A DNA stretch of 64,000 nt from Actinomycetota bacterium (GTDB taxonomy: Bacteria; Actinomycetota; Acidimicrobiia; Acidimicrobiales; RAAP-2): the NCBI GenBank assembly GCA_021324045.1, contig JAJPJV010000028.1, positions 1-64,000 on the forward strand, read 5' to 3'. The position numbers and the translations under genes were made by a program. Shown here in pieces: positions 17,083 to 26,152 of the stretch (its first letter is position 1; every line of letters starts with the position of its first letter). Under the pieces are notes generated by a model that saw only the letters and a list, made by a program, of their open reading frames with translations, was not told the DNA's origin and did no database searches.

Positions 17083-19827
17083 ATGTGGTTGCGACAACGA
17101 GATGCGAGCGTAAAGACCGTGCTCTTCGACGGCATATCCCACAGCGTTCCCGATGTCGACCCCGCCGAGACGGCTGAGTGGTTAGATTCCTTCGACTCGG
17201 TCGTTGAAACGCGCGGCCGCAGCCGAGCGCGCTTCCTCCTGATGAAGCTCCTCGAACGGGCGCGTACCCGCCAAGTCGACTTCCCGGCGACCGTGTCGAC
17301 GCCCTACGTCAACACGATCCCCGCGGACGCAGAACCATGGTTCCCCGGGGACGAGCACCTTGAGCGGCGAATCCGGGCCTACATTCGCTGGAACGCCGCG
17401 GTCATGGTCACGAGGGCCAACATGCGCACCGAGGGCATCGGCGGACACCTGTCGACCTATGCCAGCTCAGCGTCGCTCTACGAAGTCGGGTTCAACCATT
17501 TCTTCCGAGGCAAGTCCAACGGCGGTCCCGGCGATCAGGTGTTCATCCAGGGTCACGCGTCTCCCGGCATCTACGCGCGTGCCTACGTCGAGGGACGCCT
17601 GACAGAGGAACAGCTCGACAATTTCCGTCACGAGGTCGGCGGGGGCGGGCTCCCCAGCTACCCCCATCCACGCCTGCTCCCGGACTTCTGGGAGTTTCCG
17701 ACCGTCTCGATGGGGCTCGGTCCGATCTTTGCGATCTACCAGGCCCACATCAACCGCTACCTGCGTCACCGCCAACTCGTCGATACGAGCGAGAGTCGCG
17801 TCTGGTGCTTCGTCGGGGACGGCGAGATGGACGAGCCAGAGTCCATCGGAGCACTCGGTGTCGCTGGGCGCGAGCACCTCGACAACCTCATCTTCGTCGT
17901 CAACTGCAACCTCCAGCGGCTCGACGGACCCGTGCGAGGGAATGGCAAGATCATCCAGGAACTGGAAGCCTTGTTCCGCGGTGCCGGTTGGAACGTCATC
18001 AAGGTCATCTGGGGATCTCGATGGGACGAACTGCTTGCCCGCGACGTCGACGGCGTCCTGTTGGATCGCATGAACACCACGGTCGACGGCGAGTTCCAGA
18101 AGTACGCGACCGAGTCAGGGGCCTACATTCGGGAGCACTTCTTCGGCCCCGATCCAAGACTCCGCAAGCTCGTCGAACACTTGAGCGACGACGAGCTCCG
18201 AGCGCTCCCTCGGGGTGGCCACGACTACCGCAAGCTCTATGCCGCCTACAAGCTCGCGACGGAACAACGCGATGCTCCGACGGCGATCCTCGCCAAGACG
18301 ATCAAGGGCTGGACCCTCGGCCCTGAGATCGAAGCCCGCAATGCGACCCACCAGATCAAGAAGATGACAACCGCGCAGCTGCGTGCCTTGCGCGATCGTC
18401 TCTACCTCAGCGAGGAGATCCCGGACTCGGCCCTCGAAGGAGAGCGCCCCCCCTACTATCGCCCCCCGGAGGGGTCCGAAGCGCACGAGTACCTGATGGC
18501 CCGGAGGAAGATGCTGGCCGGTCCGGTGCCCAAGAGGGTCGTCCGGCGTGTGGCCCCGGCGCTTCCGGCCTCGAAGGTCTTCGCCGATCTGTTGGCAGGG
18601 TCCGGCGGTCAGGCCGTCTCGACGACGATGGCGTTCGCTCGCCTCCTGCGCAACCTCGTTCGCGACCCGACGGTCGGCCCGCTGGTTGCGCCGATCGTCC
18701 CGGATGAAGCCAGGACGTTCGGCTTGGAAGCGATCATTTCCGAGGCGAAGATCTACGCCCCCCAAGGCCAGCTCTACACACCCGTCGACGCCGACCTGCC
18801 GCTGCGCTACGCCGAGAGCCCGTCCGGCCAACTGCTCGAGGAAGGGATCACCGAAGCCGGCGCGCTCGCATCCTTCGCGGCCCTCGCGACGTCGTACGCC
18901 ACTTGGGGACGCCCAATGCTTCCGGTGTACCTCTTCTACTCGATGTTCGGCTTCCAGCGGGTCGGAGATCTGCTGTGGGCCCTCGGAGACATGCGCGGCC
19001 GCGGCATCCTGGCCGGCTGTACGGCTGGACGAACCACGCTCCAGGGGGAAGGGCTCCAGCACGACGACGGGCATTCACCGCTTCTAGCATCGGCCAACCC
19101 TGCGGCGACGATCTACGACCCATCGTTCGCCTACGAGCTCGCGATCATCGTCGAGGATGCCATCCGGCGGATCCTCGGTCCGCGTCCGGAGGATCGCTTC
19201 TACTACCTCACGCTCTACAACGAGACGTATCCGATGCCCCCGTTCCCCGAGGGCCCGCAGAGCGAGACCATCCGTGCCGGGATCATCGACGGGATGTACC
19301 GGTTCGCCGGCCCGCCCGAAGGGGGCAAACGACAAGCGACGGTCTGCTTTTCCGGACCCATGTGGCAGGCGGCAATGGAGGCGCGGCGCATCCTGGCAGC
19401 CCAGTGGAACGTCGGCATCGAAACCTGGTCGGTCACCTCGTGGTCGAACCTTCGGAACGAGGCGCTCGCGGTGGAGCGCTGGAATCGCCTTCACCCCGGC
19501 GAACCGCATCGAATCCCCTTCGTCACCTCTGCGCTGAGCTCCTTCGAGGGCCCCGTCGTTGCCGTCACCGACTACCTACGGGCGGTGCCCGACCAAATCG
19601 CACGGTGGGTCCCGCGGCCGTTCACGTCCCTCGGAACGGACGGGTTCGGCCTGTCCGACGCCCGTGACGCCCTTCGCCGGCATTTCGAAGTCGACACAGG
19701 CCACGTGGTCGTCGCCGTCCTGTCCGGACTGGCTCGAATGGATCAGGCCAAATGGTCCGAGGTTGCCGAGGCAATCGAGCAGTTCGGTATCGACCCGGAA
19801 GCGGCTCCGCCGTTTCGTCCGACTTGA
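17083..19827 (+). CDS. aceE: Pyruvate dehydrogenase E1 component, homodimeric type
   Basis: Thiamine-diphosphate-dependent E1 that decarboxylates pyruvate and acetylates the lipoyl group of E2; 914 residues, as in actinobacterial and enterobacterial AceE. The TPP/Mg motif is GDGEMDEPES through NLIFVVNCN (about 245-276). Other family blocks include NMRTEGIGGHLSTYASSASLYEVG and GRTTLQGEGLQHDDGHS. The start may be the first ATG or a GTG shortly downstream; the first ten residues are atypical. It faces away from the rnhA/lpd/E2 group, so the complex is encoded from two divergent units in one neighbourhood. Confidence 0.95.
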   Translation: MWLRQRDASVKTVLFDGISHSVPDVDPAETAEWLDSFDSVVETRGRSRARFLLMKLLERARTRQVDFPATVSTPYVNTIPADAEPWFPGDEHLERRIRAYIRWNAAVMVTRANMRTEGIGGHLSTYASSASLYEVGFNHFFRGKSNGGPGDQVFIQGHASPGIYARAYVEGRLTEEQLDNFRHEVGGGGLPSYPHPRLLPDFWEFPTVSMGLGPIFAIYQAHINRYLRHRQLVDTSESRVWCFVGDGEMDEPESIGALGVAGREHLDNLIFVVNCNLQRLDGPVRGNGKIIQELEALFRGAGWNVIKVIWGSRWDELLARDVDGVLLDRMNTTVDGEFQKYATESGAYIREHFFGPDPRLRKLVEHLSDDELRALPRGGHDYRKLYAAYKLATEQRDAPTAILAKTIKGWTLGPEIEARNATHQIKKMTTAQLRALRDRLYLSEEIPDSALEGERPPYYRPPEGSEAHEYLMARRKMLAGPVPKRVVRRVAPALPASKVFADLLAGSGGQAVSTTMAFARLLRNLVRDPTVGPLVAPIVPDEARTFGLEAIISEAKIYAPQGQLYTPVDADLPLRYAESPSGQLLEEGITEAGALASFAALATSYATWGRPMLPVYLFYSMFGFQRVGDLLWALGDMRGRGILAGCTAGRTTLQGEGLQHDDGHSPLLASANPAATIYDPSFAYELAIIVEDAIRRILGPRPEDRFYYLTLYNETYPMPPFPEGPQSETIRAGIIDGMYRFAGPPEGGKRQATVCFSGPMWQAAMEARRILAAQWNVGIETWSVTSWSNLRNEALAVERWNRLHPGEPHRIPFVTSALSSFEGPVVAVTDYLRAVPDQIARWVPRPFTSLGTDGFGLSDARDALRRHFEVDTGHVVVAVLSGLARMDQAKWSEVAEAIEQFGIDPEAAPPFRPT

Positions 19828-20555
19828 CGACGAAGGGGAGCACCATCGAATCGGACCACCGAGCTACGAGTCGAGTTTCCAGTTGCTCGTCGTCTCCCTC
19901 GTCGCCCCGAGCTGGGCCTGTGCACCTGCCAGGCGGCGGTGACCTCGTCACGCAATGGAGAGGATCTTCGGACTACAGATCCTCGCAATCGCTGGTTGGC
20001 AACGTAGTCGGTCGTCATGGTCGGTGACATCGGTGCCGAAGCATGCGGCTCCAGCGGTGGTGCTTTTGCCTGAGAGCTTGCGCGAGCACACGTTGAGGAG
20101 CCCGACGCTTGCGAACCCCTGACGCTGGCCCGATGACAAGGGTGCCCCTCTGATGGCCGTCACGCTCAGGCAAGCCGGCACCCCATCGGACTGGATAACA
20201 CGTTCGAGATGTCGCGACCACTCCTTCGCCTTGAACGGCGCCGGCGCGACCAGCTCCTCGAACCCCAGGCGACGCAACGTCTCGAACGCGACCTCACGGG
20301 CCGTGCGGGAGGCCTCGGGCACGAGCTCGCCGTCGCACGCGGGCTGAGGAAGGCAGCCAGCGCCGCGCTGGACGAGGTGCTCTGGCCACGTCCGCGAAGG
20401 CGTGAAACCCACGCCACTGCCGCGGAGGTGGCCAGAGCAGATCCGCAGATGGTTCGAGCAGGTTCCACAACAAAGAAATCGTCGTGCGGATCGGACGCAG
20501 CCACCGCAGCGTGCACCAAGTCCGTGCACTGCACGTGGGTTTCGTGGGCAGACCC
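19828..20555. other. Gene-poor stretch before the TetR gene
   Basis: About 730 bases with overlapping open frames on both strands, the longest a 193-codon minus-strand frame. None shows a domain, a ribosome binding site or conserved motifs. It may hold decayed sequence. The right end carries the TetR promoter. Confidence 0.4.
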
Positions 20556-20603
20556 TTGACGGCGTTCTCCTATCGTCCTATGAATTTCCTAGTGACATTA
20601 GGA
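20556..20603 (+). promoter_or_regulatory. Candidate promoter and operator of the TetR gene
   Basis: TTGACG (20556-20561) and TATGAA (20579-20584) are separated by exactly 17 bases, a good sigma-70-type pair. The inverted repeat TCCTA-N7-TAGGA (20587-20591 and 20599-20603) sits at the expected transcription start, where an autoregulating TetR would bind. GTG 20592 lies eight bases after the -10 element, so a leaderless transcript is possible. Confidence 0.5.
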
Positions 20604-21218
20604 CAACCGATCCAGGATCGGAGAGCCCGGCGCCACGAGGAGACCAAAGCAGCGATCGTCGACGCGGCCTGGGAGGTGGCGAGAGAGAAGGGCGTCGCCG
20701 GTCTTTCCCTCTCGGACGTGGCGACCCGAGTCGGCATGCGGGTGCCGTCGCTGTACTCGTACTTCGCGTCGAAGAATGCGATCTACGACGCCATGTTCGC
20801 CCAGGGCAACGACGAGTTCATCAAGTTCATCAAGGATCGTCAGGCGAGCCTGCCGAAGAATCCCCGAGAGCGGCTCCGAGGAGCGTTTCACATCTACTTC
20901 GATTTCTGCACACAAGATCCGGTTCGCTACCAGCTGCTGTTCCAGCGGACGATCCCCGACTTCGAACCCTCGGAGGCCTCTTACGCAAAGGCGATCGAAG
21001 TACTGAGGCTCTTCCGGGAGGACCTCGCCAGCATCGGACTGGCCGGCGACCAACAGGACGAGGACCTTCTCACCGCGCTGAGCTCAGGCTTGGTCGACCA
21101 GCAAGTCGCCAACGACCCAGGCGGCGACCGCTGGGCAAGGCTGGTCGACACCGTGGCTGACATGGCCTACGACCACGTGATGAAGAAGAAGCGACGGAGG
21201 GGGCGCCATGCCACCTAA
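20580..21218 (+). CDS. TetR/AcrR-family transcriptional regulator
   Basis: A 212-residue regulator. The N-terminal helix-turn-helix domain reads KAAIVDAAWEVAREKGVAGLSLSDVATRVGMRVPSLYSYFASKNAIYD when joined across codons; GMRVPSLYSYFASK is the recognition helix. A helical ligand-binding domain follows. ATG 20580 overlaps the predicted -10 hexamer, so in-frame GTG 20592 may be the true, leaderless start. The 3' end abuts the SRPBCC gene and the interrupted glycosyltransferase, forming a likely three-gene unit. The ligand is unknown. Confidence 0.88.
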   Translation: MNFLVTLGQPIQDRRARRHEETKAAIVDAAWEVAREKGVAGLSLSDVATRVGMRVPSLYSYFASKNAIYDAMFAQGNDEFIKFIKDRQASLPKNPRERLRGAFHIYFDFCTQDPVRYQLLFQRTIPDFEPSEASYAKAIEVLRLFREDLASIGLAGDQQDEDLLTALSSGLVDQQVANDPGGDRWARLVDTVADMAYDHVMKKKRRRGRHAT

Positions 21219-21240
21219 GCCGATCGGAAGGAGGTCAAGC

Positions 21241-21717
21241 ATGAGAACGGCGAGGACCGGAAGCGTCCAGGTTCACATCGACGCCCCTCCTGGGCGAGTG
21301 TGGGCCCTGCTCTCGCACCTCGACCGCATGGGGGAGTGGAGCCCTGAGTGCTACCGGGTCGAATGGGAGGACGGCGCATCATCGCCGGCCGTGCCCGGGG
21401 CGCGCTTTCGAGGCTGGAACCGCTACGGACTCCTGAAGTGGTCGGTCGCCTGCGTGGTGAAGACCGCCGTTCCCGAGAAGGAGCTCAGCTGGTCCACCCT
21501 GGTGCGGGGGAAGGAGATGGTCACCTGGACCTACCGCCTCGAACCATCGGGGGGCGGGGTGGACCTGGTCGAGTCTTTCGAGGTCCACTGGCTGCCGATC
21601 TCAGCCCGCATTGCCGAGGACTACCTCATGGCCGACCGGGACCGGCGCCGGGAACAGGCCATGCGCCAGACGCTCGGACGCATCAAGGTCCTCGCCGAAG
21701 CCGAATCAGGCTCCTGA
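21241..21717 (+). CDS. SRPBCC-fold (START/Bet v1-like) lipid or polyketide binding protein
   Basis: A 158-residue protein with the helix-grip fold pattern: VQVHIDAPPGRVWALLSHLDRMGEWSPE at the start, a central beta sheet (GARFRGWNRYG, WTYRLEP) and the C-terminal long helix. Such proteins bind hydrophobic ligands or act as cyclases; no function is assigned. ATG 21241 is preceded by a strong GGAAGGAGG ribosome binding site, which decides against an upstream in-frame start at 21208. Its TGA overlaps the ATG of the next gene (TGATG), indicating translational coupling. Confidence 0.82.
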   Translation: MRTARTGSVQVHIDAPPGRVWALLSHLDRMGEWSPECYRVEWEDGASSPAVPGARFRGWNRYGLLKWSVACVVKTAVPEKELSWSTLVRGKEMVTWTYRLEPSGGGVDLVESFEVHWLPISARIAEDYLMADRDRRREQAMRQTLGRIKVLAEAESGS

Positions 21718-22808
21718 TGGGGCGCGTGCTCATCGTGAGCTGAAGCGGGGGAGGCAACTTCCCGCCCGCCCGAGACCTTTCGGATCGTCTCGTCCAGTGC
21801 GGCCACGAAGTGGGGGTCATGGCCGGTGCCGCCCCGACCGATCGCTCAGTCGTCGAAAGCCTGACCGGCTGCGGAGCCCAGCTCTTCGAGTACCGCTCCG
21901 TGGAGCCCTGGCCGGCCGGCCTCAGCCTGGAGGAGGACCCCGTGCGCTTCGACGAGATGCGAAACGGCGTCCCCACCGCGGGCTTGGTCGCCGCCGAAAA
22001 GCTGAACCTTCCCACCGCCGTGCTGGTCCACGTGCTCTACCAGCCCTTCGTCTCGTACTGGGCGGACATCTCCGTGGACGTGCGTCGCTGCCGAAAGGTC
22101 TTCGGTATGCCCGAGCTGGACGCGCCAGTCGTCTTCGAACAACTGAAACGCTGTGCCAAGGTGCTCGTCCTCGTACCCGAGGCCTTCGACTATCCCGATG
22201 CCCCGAGAACCGAGGAGACCCACTACGTCGGTCCCATCTTCAGCCAGCGCGCTGGTGGTCCGCTGAGCGATCTGGGCTTGCATGCCTCCGATGATCGCCC
22301 GCTGGTGCTGGTCTCCTTGAGGACCACGCCCATGCGCCAGCACGAGGCGCTTCCCCCGATCCTGGCAGCGCTCGGCGCACTTCCCGTCCGTGGCTTGGTC
22401 ACGCTCGGAGGGATCGCCGTCGACCTCCCATACGACTCGGTACCTGACAATGTCGTCGTGCACGACTACCTCCCGCCCACCGCCATCCTCCCGCAGGTCT
22501 CATTGGTAGTGACCCATGGCGGCCTCAGCACAGTGATGGCCACGCTCACCCACGGGATTCCCCTCGTGTGCATCCCCCAGGGGCGAGAGCAGCCTCTCAA
22601 CGCCGAACGCGTCCAAGCCTGCGGAGCAGGAATCAGCCTGGAGATGGACGCCCAACCCGAGGCCATCGCTTCTGCGATCACGACGGTGCGAGGGGATTCC
22701 TCCTACACGGCTGCCGCCCGGGAACTGGCGGCGGCGATCGACCTGCTCGGTCGCGGGCAAGCGGCTGTAGACCACGTCAATGCGTTGCTGGCGAAGGTGC
22801 CGCGATGA
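21717..22808 (+). pseudogene. GT1-family (UGT-like) glycosyltransferase interrupted by a TGA at codon 9
   Basis: The frame starts at ATG 21717, coupled to the SRPBCC stop, and reads MGRVLIVS, then TGA (21741-21743), then SGGGNFPPARDLSDRLVQCGHEVGVMAGAAP. Family members have a tryptophan there (VxWxGGGNxPP), so TGG to TGA is the simplest explanation. The rest is open for 355 codons and looks intact. It includes the C-terminal donor-binding block VTHGGLSTVMATLTHGIPL, then IPQGREQPLNAERV. An ATG at 21810 could give a 332-residue protein missing the first strand and glycine loop. Sugar and acceptor are unknown. Confidence 0.8.
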
Positions 22809-23665
22809 GTTGGCGAGTGATGCGATGCTCGATGACAACGAAGGCTCGATGGAGTGCGCCATTTGTCGGCGACCGACCCAAATCTCGCTGATCATGGCAC
22901 CTCCCGCTCATCGCTTCACGTATTGGCTCCTGCGGTGCACGCGTGCCTTCGTTGCCATACCGCGAGGAACGAGTGCCGGTAGCGGCCCTATCCGAACCTG
23001 TCGGCGGTCTGCGCTTTGAGCAGCGCCATCACTTGCCCATGTTCTGTGGTGCCTCTACTTCCGTCGCTCACGAACCCACCGCCGACGGCTGTGACGAAGG
23101 AGCGCCTCGCCACACCCGCGTCACGAAACTTCCGAAGTGCACCCAGGATCAGGCCCCGGCGAGGTGGACGCAAGGCTACGACGGTGCGCACGTCGCAGAA
23201 CGACGGAGTCGATTCCCCCGGCCTGGAGGTCCGAGTCGGAGAGGACCTGGGGTTGTCAAACCACTCACTCCACAGCGAAGGAGCTTCTCCCAAAGCTTGT
23301 GGGTATTGAGGTGGCAGTGCCCCGCCGGTCAGTAGGCACGGTGTTCAGGCGTCCCGTGAAAACACCAAACCAGCAAGGGGACCACCACCGATACAGAGCA
23401 AGCTACCTGCTGTGGCCGTCTCGTGGCAGAGTCCATTGGCAAAGAACTCGAAGCGACCATCAGCGGTAACTCCGAGTCGGCGATCTCGAGGCACTTCGTT
23501 TGCTGGATTCGCACCCACCGGCGGTCGGGAACCTCCTCAGGCGCCTCCGCCCTTCCGGAGCCGACGTGCTCTTCTCTGTCGCGCACCGCTGAGGCACGCG
23601 TCGTGAGGGCCGTGCCGGAAGTCCCCATCAAGCGCTTGCGACCACCACCTCAGAAAACCGACGGG
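22809..23665. other. Gene-poor stretch after the glycosyltransferase
   Basis: About 860 bases in which no frame on either strand shows a recognisable domain or a good ribosome binding site with protein-like composition. Several short overlapping frames are present. It could contain decayed mobile or accessory DNA, but no transposase motif was clear. Confidence 0.35.
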
Positions 23666-23815
23666 CTAGGGCGGAGGGGCGGCGACCGGAACTTCCCGCG
23701 GCGGTTCGCAAGGAACGAGCGTGCTCTCCGAGTGGTACCAAAGCCCATGCGTTCCCCCCACCTTGCGAATGGGTCGGCCACAGTGACGGCAAATGTCCTC
23801 GACCACGCGACTCAT
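23666..23815 (-). CDS. Small zinc-ribbon-like protein (49 residues)
   Basis: A short gene with a strong ribosome binding site, GGAGGAG, six bases before ATG 23815. The product starts MSRVVEDICRHCGRPIRK and carries CRHC, a histidine in GLWYHSES and a later cysteine in VPCEPP. This layout suggests a single zinc knuckle, C-x2-C ... H ... C. Similar mini zinc-ribbon proteins occur in actinobacteria without known function. It is the only supportable gene between 22.8 and 24.1 kb. Confidence 0.6.
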   Translation of the reverse strand: MSRVVEDICRHCGRPIRKVGGTHGLWYHSESTLVPCEPPREVPVAAPPP

Positions 23816-24028
23816 GCGTCGCTCCTCCACTCCGTTGCCCGCGGCCAGCATGACAGATCCGTGGCGGCAACGCACAGCGGCTGCACGAACCGCTGCACAT
23901 GCCCGCTACCCCGCACTCACCGCGGGATTCTCCTGGCATCCCCGACTGCGTCAACCACCGTGTCGACCCGCCATCGTCGTGTGGCTTCCGTCGCCGAATC
24001 GCCAGACGAGCATCGGATGATAATACTG

Positions 24029-24049
24029 ATATTGCGATTGCAATATGAT
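24029..24049 (+). promoter_or_regulatory. Operator/promoter of the zinc alcohol dehydrogenase gene (IclR-type inverted repeat)
   Basis: ATATTGC-GATT-GCAATAT (24029-24046) is a perfect 7-bp inverted repeat. It overlaps a good -10 hexamer, TATGAT (24044-24049), as expected for a repressor site. The core ATTGC-NATT-GCAAT recurs at 31207-31220 next to the IclR gene. Confidence 0.6.
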
Positions 24050-24117
24050 CGTTCCTTTTGAACCCCGCTCAGCGCGGCTTGATCGATGGCTGAGCAGTGC
24101 CCGAAGGAAGGTTCGCT

Positions 24118-25152
24118 GTGAGCCGTGCGGTGGTCTTCAACGGTGACGAGACGTGGGAGCTGCGCGATCTTCCTGTCCCGGACCCCCAGCCCGGTGGTGC
24201 GGTGCTGCGGGTCGAGGCGACCGGCCTGTGTCACAGCGACGTCGATCACTTCCGCGGCCACGTCCACACGTCGTGGGGTGGGAGGTTCCCCTCGATCCCC
24301 GGCCACGAAATCGTCGGACGGATCGAGCGGATCGATCCGGCAGCCCAGAGGGCGTGGGGGGTCGGCGAGGGCGATCGCGTGGCGGTTCGGGACTTCGTGG
24401 TCACCCCCGAGGGCTACCGCATCTACGGGCACGACTTCTCTGTCGAGGAGGGTTCCGGGCTCTACGGCGGTTTCGCCGAGCATCTCGAGCTTCTGCCCGG
24501 CTCGATGGTCTATCGCCTCCGCGAGGACCGTCCTGCGACGGAGCTCACCGTCTTCGAACCTCTGAGCTGCGCGGTGACCTGGGTCGAACCGATCCACACG
24601 GGTGATGTCGTCGTCATCGAGGGACCCGGCCACATGGGTATGGCGACAATCGTCGCTGCGCGTGCTGCCGGGGCGAAGACGATCATCGTAACCGGCGTCG
24701 CACGAGATCTCCTCCGCCTCGAGCGTGCACGCCATATCGGCGCTGACCACTCGATCGATGTCGAGTCCGAGGACGTCGTCGCGCGAGTCAGGACCATCAC
24801 TGACGGCCACATGGCAGACGTGGTGATCGATGCCGCATCAGGTAGCCCTGTCACCGTGAATGTCGCCATGAACCTCGTGCGCAGAGGCGGACACGTCGTG
24901 ATCGCGGGCATGAAGGACGGCCCCCTCGAAGGCTTTCACAGTGACTGGATCCCGACCAGGCAGATCACCATCCACCCTGGCGCGGGTCTCGACACGCAGC
25001 GTGCGGTCAGGCTCATCAACGAAGGAAGGGTTCCCACTGCTGACCTTCTCGGGGACACCTTTTCCCTCGACCACTTCGAGGACGCGTTTGCACTCCTCAC
25101 TCGCAGCACCCCAGGACGAGATTCGATACGCGTGGCGTTACAACTCGATTGA
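24118..25152 (+). CDS. Zinc-dependent alcohol dehydrogenase (MDR family)
   Basis: A 344-residue medium-chain dehydrogenase. Catalytic-zinc ligands lie in ATGLCHSDVDHFRGH and IPGHEIVGRIE. The usual four-cysteine structural-zinc lobe is absent (VRDFVVTPEGYRIYG region). The nucleotide-binding fold has GPGHMGMATIVAARAAGA, a GxGxxG variant. GTG 24118 has GAAGGAAGG upstream and is preferred over GTG 24097. It lies just downstream of the inverted-repeat operator and is oriented away from the small zinc-ribbon gene. It probably oxidises an alcohol in the catabolic cluster at 24-32 kb; the substrate is unknown. Confidence 0.87.
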   Translation: MSRAVVFNGDETWELRDLPVPDPQPGGAVLRVEATGLCHSDVDHFRGHVHTSWGGRFPSIPGHEIVGRIERIDPAAQRAWGVGEGDRVAVRDFVVTPEGYRIYGHDFSVEEGSGLYGGFAEHLELLPGSMVYRLREDRPATELTVFEPLSCAVTWVEPIHTGDVVVIEGPGHMGMATIVAARAAGAKTIIVTGVARDLLRLERARHIGADHSIDVESEDVVARVRTITDGHMADVVIDAASGSPVTVNVAMNLVRRGGHVVIAGMKDGPLEGFHSDWIPTRQITIHPGAGLDTQRAVRLINEGRVPTADLLGDTFSLDHFEDAFALLTRSTPGRDSIRVALQLD

Positions 25153-25348
25153 GCACCTTCCATTGCCCTGCAAGCACAGATCTTCGATCCGTGCGGTCCG
25201 TCCCTGGCAACGGTGTGATGAGCACGTCGTTGCTGCTGATCACCTGGAAGCGCCACCGCCTCGTTTGCAGCGACCCTCGCTCGGAAACGATCGCCTCTGT
25301 ACGATCCCTAAGAGAAAAGCTCGGGCGATCTCATGAGGACGGACGACG

Positions 25349-26101
25349 ATGAGCGAATATGAGGGCCGGGTTGCGGTGATCACCGGTGCAGGACGTGGGT
25401 TCGGCAAAGCGTTCGCCATTGCCCTCGCCGACCGAGGCGCGCATGCGGTCATCGCCGACATCGACGATGCTGCGGGCGAAGAGGCAGCATCTCGGATCCG
25501 TGCCGCAGGGGGTCGGGCCACGGCGATTGCGTGCGACGTGGCCGACGAGAACCAAGTCGAGGCAATGGTGGCCGAGGTGGTACGCGACCTGGGCGGTATC
25601 GACATCTTGATCAACAACGCAGGACTGCATTCGGCCGCTTACAGCGAGCCGATGATGAAGCTTGGGCTCCCCAAGCTCCGTCGGCTCTTCGACGTGAACG
25701 TGATGGGGATCATCATCTGCACGATGGCGGCTCGATCGGCGATGCTCGGGCGACCAGGGGCATGCATCTTGAACATCTCCTCCTCGGCCGCCTACTCGTC
25801 AGGAGGTGCCTACGGCGTTTCCAAGCTCGCAGTGCGTGGCCTCACCATGGCCTGGGCACGTGAGCTCGGCCCTGACGGCATCCGGGTCAATGCAGTCGCC
25901 CCAGGGTTGCACCTGACCGACACGATCCGTGCCGAGCTCTCCCCTCAGACACTCGCCGCCGTGAAGGCACAGCAGATCCTCCCGCTGGACGGGACCGAGG
26001 ACGACATCGTGGATGCGATGTTGTATCTCTGCTCGGATTCCGCCCGGTTCATCACGGGCGAAACGTTGCGCGTGAGCGCCGGGTTCGCCCTCTCGATCTA
26101 G
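25349..26101 (+). CDS. Short-chain dehydrogenase/reductase (SDR)
   Basis: A 250-residue classical SDR. It has the cofactor motif TGAGRGFG, an acidic residue in ADIDDAAG favouring NAD, the NNAG motif, NISSSAAYSSGGAYGVSK with the Ser-Tyr-Lys catalytic set, and APGLHLTDT. It lies 196 bases downstream of the alcohol dehydrogenase on the same strand and has a GAGGACG-type ribosome binding site. It is probably part of the same pathway; the substrate is unknown. Confidence 0.88.
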   Translation: MSEYEGRVAVITGAGRGFGKAFAIALADRGAHAVIADIDDAAGEEAASRIRAAGGRATAIACDVADENQVEAMVAEVVRDLGGIDILINNAGLHSAAYSEPMMKLGLPKLRRLFDVNVMGIIICTMAARSAMLGRPGACILNISSSAAYSSGGAYGVSKLAVRGLTMAWARELGPDGIRVNAVAPGLHLTDTIRAELSPQTLAAVKAQQILPLDGTEDDIVDAMLYLCSDSARFITGETLRVSAGFALSI

Positions 26102-26152
26102 GCAGCAATCTCAAGAGGTGGCGCGGCCCTCGCTCCGACAGCTTCGTTGCGC

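Noticed and set aside
19948-20529. A 193-codon minus-strand frame between aceE and the TetR gene
   Set aside because: No recognisable motif and atypical residue content; overlapping frames on the other strand are equally open.
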